A stretch of DNA of 64,000 nucleotides from Barnesiella viscericola DSM 18177 (GTDB taxonomy: Bacteria; Bacteroidota; Bacteroidia; Bacteroidales; Barnesiellaceae), in NCBI RefSeq assembly GCF_000512915.1, contig NZ_CP007034.1, positions 2,854,001-2,918,000 of the forward strand, in the 5' to 3' direction. This document shows, piece by piece, positions 17,355 to 24,615 of the stretch. The translations under genes were made by a program, and so were the position numbers. The notes beneath the pieces were generated by a model. It was given only the letters and a program-made list of their open reading frames with translations. It was not told the origin of the DNA and ran no database searches. Positions within the stretch are counted from its first letter, which is position 1. Every line of letters begins with the position of its first letter.

Positions 17355-17979
17355 TTGCTTTTCTCCTTTAATAAGTTCTATAAGTTTCTTGTAAAACATC
17401 CACCATGCGGAAGTCTGCCCACTTTCGTGTGAGGTGATGTTTCAACCTCTATCCGTTCCATTACAGAACGGCATTCGCTTTCTCCGCATTCCTCTGCCCG
17501 CACTCCATTCGGCTTCACTTACGGTCTGCTTACCTGCTGTTAACAGGAGAAGTACGGGTTTACCATGTTTCTTGTATATGACAAACGAATGGGTTAGAAT
17601 CCGTCTATCCGCCGGCAGTCGTTATGTCCGTGTAACCTTAGCATGGAGAAGGTTATCCGACTGCATCCCTTTTGGGTTAGAGCCCAGTATCATTAGCAGC
17701 TCATTCGAAGTTACGACGTTTATCAACGGTTCACATTACGTTATTCATACCATTCAGCCTAGCTCCCCTGTCGTTCGATACTAACGGCAGTTGTCATCCC
17801 CTCACGGTTCAGACTTCTCCTTTCGGAAGGGCTTCATTGTTGGTTCTGTTACCGCACGGGTTCATTGCTTAATACCGCACGTTCCCATAGGCTACTGTTG
17901 ACGGAACAACAGGTTCAATCGTTCTATTTCCAACTCGTGGAATGAAAGTTGAACAATCATATACAAGACTTACATGTCA
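17355..17979 (-). other. structured 5' part of intron 2 (domains I-III)
   Basis: 625 nt without a gene, as expected for the ribozyme domains I-III upstream of the maturase gene. No other feature is seen. Confidence 0.6.
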
Positions 17980-17982
17980 CAG

Positions 17983-20010
17983 CCAAGCCTCTTCCACGAT
18001 AAGCTGTTTCCGCACGCCTTTCAGCCGCCGCATCTTGTTGATGAAGGCTTCCATGATGATGATGGTCACGACGGGGAACAGTTCGCGGTTTTCTTTAATC
18101 GAATCTATCTCGAAGACGATGAACCGCTTGCCGAGCAGGTCGATGTTCTCCGTGGAGTTGAGCAGGAAATCGTAACGCCCGCCCCGGTAATACTGCCGCA
18201 TGGTGGTGAGCATGTTGTCGATGTTGAAGTCGGACTTCTCCACCTTGATGTCACGCTGTGCCAGTTCCTTGCGGTAGTCGTCACGCATATACTCGTAGAA
18301 GGTGTTGAACGACGGCACGATGCTACGGTCGGATTGGATGCGCTCAATATAGGCACTCACGGCACTGCCCAGCTCGCCGCTCTCCGTCTTTGTCACCTTG
18401 TCGTCCTCCGACTTCCAGAGCGTCAGCAACAGGGTCTTGATGCTGTCCTTCTTCTCCACGTCGAAGATGTAATCGTCGGTGTAGAACGGGTTGAAGCTGA
18501 TGGGCTTATCTTCCGTGTAGGTGAAATACACACCGTCCGCTCCGCCTGTCTTGCGTCGGATCATGCCGCACAAGCCCTGATAGGAGTTTCCCGTGTCCAC
18601 CAATACCACATGTGCGCCTTGCTCATAATATTGGCGCACGAGGTGGTTCATGAAGAAAGACTTGCCGCTGCCCGAAGGACCCAGCACGAACTTGTTGCGG
18701 TTGGTCGTGATACCTCGCTTCATGGGCAGGTCGGAGATGTCAAGGTGCAGCGGTTTTCCCGTGAGCCTGTCCACCATCTTGATGCCGAAGGGCGAGAGCG
18801 AGCTGCGGTAGTTGGTTTCCTCTGTGAACAGGCACACCGCCTGTTCGATGAAGGTGTGGAAACTCTCTTCCGCCGGGAAGTCCGCCGCATTGCCGGGTAT
18901 CGCCGCCCAGTAGAGTGTCGGGCAGTCGATGGTGTTGTGGCGCGGCACGCATTCCATGCTTGCCAACTGGCTGCCCACGTCGTTCTTGATATGCTTCAGT
19001 TCCTCCGCATCGTCGCTCCACGCCATGACGTTGAAGTGTGCCCGTACCGAGGTCAGTCCGTAGGAATGGGCTTCGTTCAGGTATTGGTCTATCCACTCGC
19101 GGTTGATGCTGTTGCTCCTTGAATAGCGAGATAGCGACTGCATGTTACGGGCGGACTTCTCGAACTTCTGCAAGGTTTCCTCACTGTTGTCTATCAGCAC
19201 ATACTGGTTGTAGATATGGTTGCAGGAGAGCAGAAGCCCCACCGGGGAGGCGAATGACAGTCGGCAGTCACTCCGGTCGGTGGAGAGCTTCTCGTAACGG
19301 GTGTCGGTAGCCACCTTGCCCGGCAGGTCTTCCGCGTCGGAGAGGGTGTGCAGACACAGGCGGTTGTCGCCGATGCGCATCTCCCTTGCCGAAAGCTCGA
19401 TGTCCTGCAAGGTGGTGTCACCTTCCGGCATGAGCGAGAAGTAGCGTTCAATAAGTCCCGTCTTTCCCTCAGTACCCACAATCTCATCGGTGGAGAGGCG
19501 GCGCAGCCTGACAAGCCCGCTGTCGTTCATGATGCGCTCGAACTGTTCGCAGGCTTCCAAGAACTTGGTCGTGGTTTCCCTGTCCAGCTCCTTCGGGATG
19601 ATATGTCCCCGGCACAGCGTGCTGAAATTGCTCTGCATCCGGTTACGCTCCTTTGTTGTCTTGGTCAGGTAGAGGTAGCAGGTGTGTTTCAGGTACGGAC
19701 GCTCGTTGAAGTGACGCTCGAAAGAGCGGCTTAAAAAGCTCATGTCGTCCTTCTGAAGCTCCGGTTTGTAGCGTTCCTTGATGAACCAGTCCTGTTTGTG
19801 GACGACGGAGTAGTCCGGCAGCACCTTGATAGCCTTGCACCAGCAACTGTGTATCGCCTCGTACTCCGCACCCGTCACGGTGTAAAGTTCCGGTAGTTCC
19901 ACCTCGAAAGCCACCGTGATGTCGGCGTCCTTTGAGATGATGCAGCCATGCTCCACCGCTAAAAGTGGGAACCTGTTTTCCAGTGTTGTCATTTTCGATG
20001 TATTCCTCAT
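17983..20010 (-). CDS. traG: TraG (VirB4-like ATPase), 5' exon
   Basis: Codons 1-676 of the conjugation ATPase TraG. Walker A is GPSGSGKS at residues 444-451 and the Walker B region KQLIVEEAW ends the exon at 668-676. Without splicing translation stops two codons later, losing the last 158 residues of the ATPase domain. TraG powers assembly of the type IV secretion system at the inner membrane. The start overlaps the traF stop by 4 nt. Confidence 0.95.
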
Positions 20011-20339
20011 TGTCTTTCTTCCTTTCGTTGTCGTTTGAACAGACGGGTTATCCGCCGCCGGTTGATAAGGTATCGGGGATGGCTCCGTGCCGCTCCTAAT
20101 TTCATCAGCCCGTGTTCACCGTACCGGGCGTTCAGCGCGAAGGTCTGCCATACAAGGAGGGAGGACGATGCCGCGCCGAAGCCGATACATATCCACTGGT
20201 CGATACCGACCATGTAGAGGATGACGAACAGGACGAAGAGAGCCAGCAGACCTCCGCAGAAGATGAAGAGGTACTGTGCCTTCAAGCCCTTGAACTCTAC
20301 CGGACGGCCGATACCCTTGTTGATTGGGTATTCAGCCAT
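20007..20339 (-). CDS. traF: TraF, VirB3-like membrane protein (DUF4133)
   Basis: 110 residues. Two membrane helices (about 24-45 and 48-66) followed by a basic tail (RRRITRLFKRQRK). This is the size and layout of VirB3/TraF, which works with the VirB4-type ATPase encoded next. It lies 10 nt after traE. Confidence 0.88.
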   Translation of the reverse strand: MAEYPINKGIGRPVEFKGLKAQYLFIFCGGLLALFVLFVILYMVGIDQWICIGFGAASSSLLVWQTFALNARYGEHGLMKLGAARSHPRYLINRRRITRLFKRQRKEERQ

Positions 20340-20349
20340 ACATTATTTA

Positions 20350-20667
20350 TTAAAGGAAGAATGAGCGCAGGATGGTGGCGGCAACAATCAGGAAGATGCA
20401 CGCGCCGAACCACGAGGCGGCTGTCTTGCTGGTGTCGGGGTCGCCCGATGAAAACTTGCCGTACACTTTTACGCCCCCGATAAGCCCGACGACTGCACCG
20501 ATGGCGTATATCAGTTTAGTTCCGGGGTCGAAATAAGAACTCACCATAGAGGTGGCTTCGTTGATGCCCGCGATGCCGTTTCCCTGCGCGAAAGCGGAGG
20601 CGGTTGCGGCGATGACAAGTGCCGCGGAGAGGATTGCTTTTCTGTTTTTCAAGATGTTCTTGTTCAT
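20350..20667 (-). CDS. traE: TraE, VirB2-like pilin subunit (DUF4134)
   Basis: 105 residues: a cleavable signal peptide (cut after ASAFA near residue 27) and two hydrophobic helices (about 52-68 and 86-103) with a short loop, as in VirB2-type pilins. Conserved in Bacteroides transfer operons. Its long leader (20668-20868) contains another copy of the recurrent motif at 20738-20754. Confidence 0.88.
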   Translation of the reverse strand: MNKNILKNRKAILSAALVIAATASAFAQGNGIAGINEATSMVSSYFDPGTKLIYAIGAVVGLIGGVKVYGKFSSGDPDTSKTAASWFGACIFLIVAATILRSFFL

Positions 20668-20868
20668 AAACTGTTCTTGTTTTTTGCCGTCAAAAGGGTG
20701 GATGGTCCTTTGTCGGGCGGTTGATACTTTGTTTCTTTACTTTGGTTTTAGTGGATGCCCGTTTGTTTCCACGGACGTGGGCGTGTCCGTTGCGGATGGG
20801 GATGCGCCTTGCGTTTCCTCGCCGCGTGGGTTGATGTCATTCTTTCATGTTCATTTCTTTTATTGTTG

Positions 20869-21597
20869 TCATACATAGTTGCGAATGTCGAACTCCTCGA
20901 TGTTGTCCGGCACGACGAACTCCTTTTCAGATTTCTTCAGCCGAATCTCGATAAGCCCCTTGATGCGGATGCCTATCTCCGAAGAGCCTTCCATCATTTT
21001 CTCGTACAACTCCGTGCCCTCCATGTCGGTGAACACCTTAGCCGCCTTTTCACGTTCCGCCTGTGTCGCGTCCGGGTTTTTGGCGGTCTTGCAGGCGTCG
21101 TCAATCTCGTCAAAGCTGCTGCCCGAAGCCCGTGGCGTGTCCGAGGCGTCCTCTTCCGGTTCGTCGTCCCCGTATCCCAGTTCCTCCGGCGGTATGCTCG
21201 TGAAGGTCTCATCGAGTTTTTCCTCCGGGACTTGTGCCGGGCGGGATGCGTTTCCCGTTTTTCCGTCGTCAAAAGTAGCCTCTTCCTCCGACAGCTCAAT
21301 GCCTTTTTCAATAGTGGCGGCTTCTTGCGTCGGTATGGCAGCGGTTGTCCGGGTGGATGCCATCCTGAAACGGCTCTTGCCGATGATGTCCGCCTTTTCC
21401 GCAGGGACTTCCTCGTGTGCCGCTATGCGTTTAGCCTCATTCCCGTCCAGTGACCGCCATAATCCGACAATGCCCTTGAAGAAGCGGACAATCCGCGTGT
21501 CCATGATGCGCTCGTAAAGGAGCAGGAACAGGAACCAGAGGTTGCAGCCGACCGATACCGCCAGCAGAATGTCTGTCATGCTGATTGTGTAATTCAT
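20869..21597 (-). CDS. traD: TraD-position membrane protein (DUF4122 type)
   Basis: 242 residues from the ATG at 21595-21597 (MNYTISMTD); the longer frame to 21642 overlaps traC. One N-terminal membrane helix (about residues 7-27), then a long acidic, low-complexity cytoplasmic tail rich in Glu, Asp and Pro, ending in a helical region. Symbol follows gene order; function is unknown. Confidence 0.75.
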   Translation of the reverse strand: MNYTISMTDILLAVSVGCNLWFLFLLLYERIMDTRIVRFFKGIVGLWRSLDGNEAKRIAAHEEVPAEKADIIGKSRFRMASTRTTAAIPTQEAATIEKGIELSEEEATFDDGKTGNASRPAQVPEEKLDETFTSIPPEELGYGDDEPEEDASDTPRASGSSFDEIDDACKTAKNPDATQAEREKAAKVFTDMEGTELYEKMMEGSSEIGIRIKGLIEIRLKKSEKEFVVPDNIEEFDIRNYV

Positions 21598-21613
21598 ATC
21601 CTTCCGTTTTTGG

Positions 21614-21967
21614 TTAGAATACTGAATTGTAATTTCGGGCATAAAGGCTCTTTATCGCATCTTCGCACTGGTTGAAGTGGTGCGTCAGCACATGGTCGAT
21701 GTAAGCGGACAGCGTAAGCCGGTCATGCCCGATTACACGGGTGATACGCATGATACGCTCGTGGTACTCCGGGCGCACATACGCCATCTTCCCCTCACGT
21801 GCCTTTACTTCCGGGTCGCGGATGAACAGGCGTTCATAGTCCTTCTCACTGCATTTGCCGCTTACCGGGACAGGCGACAGTATTTCCACACTCGCCTGCA
21901 CTTGGGTAAACATACCTCCGCAGTCTTGCTGTGGTCTTTTTTCATTCGGTGTCATTTCTTTTTCCAT
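21614..21967 (-). CDS. traC: TraC-position DUF3408 protein
   Basis: 117 residues. The C-terminal half (RPEYHERIMRITRVIG, about residues 63-78, then LTLSAYIDHVL) is the ribbon-helix-helix-like fold of DUF3408, related in pattern to the neighbouring TraB. It probably binds DNA, as ParB-like partner or relaxosome accessory; this is inference. The ATG at 21965-21967 is preferred to a TTG two codons upstream. Confidence 0.78.
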   Translation of the reverse strand: MEKEMTPNEKRPQQDCGGMFTQVQASVEILSPVPVSGKCSEKDYERLFIRDPEVKAREGKMAYVRPEYHERIMRITRVIGHDRLTLSAYIDHVLTHHFNQCEDAIKSLYARNYNSVF

Positions 21968-21969
21968 TT

Positions 21970-22416
21970 TCAAATCAGATCTTCACGTTGTTTCTTGTAC
22001 AGTTCGTTGATTCTCTCCTTGTGCTGTTCCAGATGCTGGCGCAGCACGGTATCCACATATCCGCCTACTGAGATTTCCCCTCCGGCGATGTCGTTCACGA
22101 TTCTGAGGATCTTGCCGTGGACGTCACGGCTGATATAGACACATTGGCGGGTCTTTATCTCGTTGCGGCGCAGGAATAGCTCGTTGTAGTCCTCGTCCTG
22201 CCTTTTCCGGCGTCCACTTTCCCTCTGCGCTTTTTCCCGTGTTACGGGTTGCACAGGAGATGGTTCCGGTGCGGCGGTGTCCTCTTCGGTCGGTGCAGCT
22301 GCGGGTACTTCCTGTGCGGGGCGCAGTGTCCCGTCCTGTGTGCGCCGCCCGATGGAGGCTAACAGCAGTTCCTCGTCGATGCCTTCCGTGTTCACTTTCC
22401 TGCTGCCCATGCTCAC
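21970..22416 (-). CDS. traB: TraB-position DUF3408 protein
   Basis: 148 residues if the GTG at 22414-22416, overlapping the traA stop, is used; the ATG at 22408-22410 is an alternative. The N-terminus is Pro/Glu/Ala-rich and disordered. The C-terminal part (YISRDVHGKILRIVNDIAG, then ISVGGYVDTVL) is a DUF3408 domain like that of TraC, so the two arose by duplication. Following a ParA gene, it may act in a partition-like or transfer-positioning module. Confidence 0.78.
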   Translation of the reverse strand: MSMGSRKVNTEGIDEELLLASIGRRTQDGTLRPAQEVPAAAPTEEDTAAPEPSPVQPVTREKAQRESGRRKRQDEDYNELFLRRNEIKTRQCVYISRDVHGKILRIVNDIAGGEISVGGYVDTVLRQHLEQHKERINELYKKQREDLI

Positions 22417-23174
22417 TGCGGTCTGATGATGTCGCTTATCTCTTCGGAAAACTCCCGGATGCCACTCCCTTTCAGCAGTGCCGTGTCCATCGGGAAGATG
22501 GTGGAGCGGAAAACGCTCTTGCGCTCTTCCGAAAGGTCACGGCGGAACTTCTTGCTGTCGGGCAAGCGGGTGGAAAGTACCGGAAAGCCCATTTCGGCTA
22601 TCACTTCCTCGTAGATGCCGTACAAGTCGTTCCTCTCCCTGCCGTCCACCATCGTCCAGAACAGATGCAGCCCCTTTGTTTTCGCCTGTCCGGTAGTCAT
22701 CAGCCTGTCGCGGAACATCGTGACGAATTTCAGGGTACTCTCCACGACAAAGCGGTCGGCACTCAGCGGAGTGAAAATGTAGTCCATCTGCGAGAGCGTC
22801 TTTATCACGCCGTTGCTTCGGAGTGTGCCGGGCATGTCGAAGAACACCACGTCGGGTTTCACGTCCTCAGTGGCAATCATCCTCTCGGCATCGTCGAGGG
22901 CGTTCACCGCATTGCTTTTGACGATGGTGTAGGCGTTCTTTTTGATCCGGCGGAAATGGTCGCAAGCGAGAGCCTTGAAGTAGGTGCTGCTGTCGATAAG
23001 CCCCATTTCGTGTTCGCGCAGCCCGTGGATGCTGTGCTGCGGGTCGTCGCAGTCCACGACGGCGACATTGTAGCCTTTCACGTTGTGCAGGTAGCTGGCG
23101 GCAAGTGCCGTGACAGTGGATTTGCCGATGCCACCTTTCTGTGTTGCGAATGCAACGAAGATTTCCTTACTCAT
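22413..23174 (-). CDS. traA: TraA, ParA-type ATPase
   Basis: 253 residues from the ATG at 23172-23174. Deviant Walker A KGGIGKS at residues 13-19, as in ParA/MinD ATPases, then VVDCDDPQHS and VVFFDMPG. First gene of the tra operon in CTnDOT order. It probably positions the element or its transfer complex; the two DUF3408 proteins downstream are likely partners. The frame stays open upstream to 23498, but no family sequence is recognisable there. Confidence 0.9.
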   Translation of the reverse strand: MSKEIFVAFATQKGGIGKSTVTALAASYLHNVKGYNVAVVDCDDPQHSIHGLREHEMGLIDSSTYFKALACDHFRRIKKNAYTIVKSNAVNALDDAERMIATEDVKPDVVFFDMPGTLRSNGVIKTLSQMDYIFTPLSADRFVVESTLKFVTMFRDRLMTTGQAKTKGLHLFWTMVDGRERNDLYGIYEEVIAEMGFPVLSTRLPDSKKFRRDLSEERKSVFRSTIFPMDTALLKGSGIREFSEEISDIIRPQ

Positions 23175-23883
23175 AGTTCCATTTATTTTAATTGTTGATG
23201 ATTTGTTTTTCTGTTTCCATACGGATTTGGCTGTCGCACCATCCGCTTCCGTGACTACACACGCAGGCGGGTCGTCGCGTATCCGGTTCTGTGGTGAAGC
23301 GGTGCGTCGGACAAATGGTGATTGACGACATTGCGTCATGAAGTCATTGAATCCATACGTCACCGAATTGTCGGAGAACCGGGTTTCCGACGGTTCGGGT
23401 ATCCGTTTCGGCAAGTATCCGAAGAAGCGGATTTCCGGGTATTTGAATGTTCCGTTTATCATATCTTCAAATCGTTCGTTTCTTGAATCATGCTGCAAAT
23501 AAACAAGTATATTTTGGAACCTGTATCACTTCTCCGGCAAGTGGCGGCACGTTGCGCCGGTTGGCAGTCATTGACCGGGTCAAGCATCTGTCCGATACCG
23601 CTTTAAGGGCGTAACTTTGCACCCGGACAGCAGGGTTCGCCGATGACGCGCGGCCCGGAGTCCTGAAAGGTATTTTCCCAATCCGTCCCCTGACGGATTT
23701 TTATGTTCACCTGAACATAGCAAGATGTCTTTTCAGCCGCTCAAAATATTTTGAGCAGCCACGAAAAGCACTTGCCCTTGCAGGGGGCGGGCTTTCCCTC
23801 CGAAGTCGGGAAGCCTTTCAGAACTGCGGTGCTGTAATCCGAAGCGGCGGCTTATGCCGTCAATCCGCTAAATCCAAAGTAAT
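23175..23883. other. intergenic region between traA and mobA; probable oriT and divergent promoters
   Basis: 709 nt. It holds two palindromes close together, TATGTTCA-CC-TGAACATA (23702-23719) and the perfect 18-mer GCTCAAAATATTTTGAGC (23739-23756), plus GGCTTTCCC/GGGAAGCC further on. It also has a -7-like TAACTTTG at 23612-23619. A position immediately upstream of the mob genes and between divergent operons is where CTnDOT-type oriT is expected. The nic site cannot be placed from sequence alone. Confidence 0.55.
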
Positions 23884-24312
23884 ATGAAAGAGAAAAGGAA
23901 AAGCAAATCAGGGAGAAATCCCAAACTTGATCCGGCGGTGTACCGGTACACCGTCCGTTTCAACGAGGAGGAACACAACCGTTTCCTCGCCATGTTCGGA
24001 AAATCGGGTGTCTATGCACGGTCTGTTTTCCTCAAAGCGCACTTCTTCGGGCAACCGTTCAAGGTGCTGAAGGTGGACAAGACGTTGGTGGACTATTACA
24101 CCAAACTGTCGGATTTTCATGCACAATTCCGTGCCGTGGGTACGAATTACAACCAAGTCGTGAAGGAACTGAGGCTGCATTTTTCAGAGAAAAAGGCGAT
24201 GGCGTTGCTCTACAAATTAGAGCAACACACCGTCGAACTCGTGAAACTGAGCCGCCGGATTGTGGAACTTTCAAGGGAAATGGAGGCAAAATGGTCGCAA
24301 AAATCAGTGTAG
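23884..24312 (+). CDS. mobA: MobA, relaxosome accessory protein (MobC/MbeC-like)
   Basis: 142 residues, basic. RYTVRFNEEEHNRFL (about 21-35) is a ribbon-helix-helix start and NYNQVVKELR (about 88-97) is the conserved motif of the MobC family of relaxosome proteins. It should bind oriT and help the relaxase nick. It overlaps mobB by 22 nt. The leader CCGCTAAATCCAAAGTA lies directly before its ATG. Confidence 0.88.
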   Translation: MKEKRKSKSGRNPKLDPAVYRYTVRFNEEEHNRFLAMFGKSGVYARSVFLKAHFFGQPFKVLKVDKTLVDYYTKLSDFHAQFRAVGTNYNQVVKELRLHFSEKKAMALLYKLEQHTVELVKLSRRIVELSREMEAKWSQKSV

Positions 24313-24615
24313 GAAGTTCGTTGTACGGCGCGATTGCCTACAACGGGGAGAAGATTAACGAGGCGCAGGGGCGGCTTCTCACCACCAACCGCATCTACAA
24401 TGACGGTTCGGGAACGGTGGACATAGGCAAGGCGATGGAGGGTTTTCTCACCTTCCTGCCACCGCAGATGAAGATCGAGAAGCCGGTGGTGCATATCTCT
24501 CTCAACCCGCACCCGGAGGATGTGCTGACCGATATTGAGTTGCAGAATATCGCCCGCGAGTATCTGGAAAAACTCGGTTTCGGAAACCAGCCTTATCTTG
24601 TATTCAAGCACGAGG
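24291..24615 (+). CDS. mobB: MobB relaxase, 5' exon
   Basis: Codons 1-108 plus one base of the conjugative relaxase. It contains the N-terminal active region (MVAKISVGSSLYGAIAYN; probable catalytic Tyr near residue 12 or 17) and PVVHISLNPHPED, and ends VFKHE. The next codon is completed across intron 3 to give HED-IDRHHLH. Unspliced, translation stops at 24636-24638, giving a 115-residue stub without the HUH histidines. MobB nicks oriT and pilots the strand. Confidence 0.93.

Larger units (their letters stand above)
15583..17982 (-). mobile_element. group II intron 2, inside traG (about 2.4 kb)
   Basis: Minus strand. The 5' end is near 17980 (GTGACATG). A 34-nt domain V is at 15624-15657 (GAGCCGTATG...GTACGGTTC), followed by a domain VI hairpin (GGGGCAG/CTGCCCC-like) and a 3' end CCTACCCGGC just before 15582. 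Boundaries are set so that TGG of the 5' exon joins AAG of the 3' exon (W-K-A-L). If the intron begins at GTG exactly, two exon nt (CT) remain and one Leu codon would be added. The site lies directly after the Walker B Glu-Glu-Ala-Trp of TraG. Confidence 0.9.

Noticed and set aside
17974-19122. 382-codon frame antisense to traG
   Set aside because: It mirrors the codon bias of a well-supported GC-rich gene; no domain and no start context. Similar long antisense frames at 8837-9709, 49297-50493 and 50875-52251 are rejected for the same reason.
23175-23498. In-frame upstream extension of TraA by 108 codons
   Set aside because: ParA proteins start near the Walker A motif as in MSKEIF; no family sequence in the extension, which lies in the oriT/promoter region.
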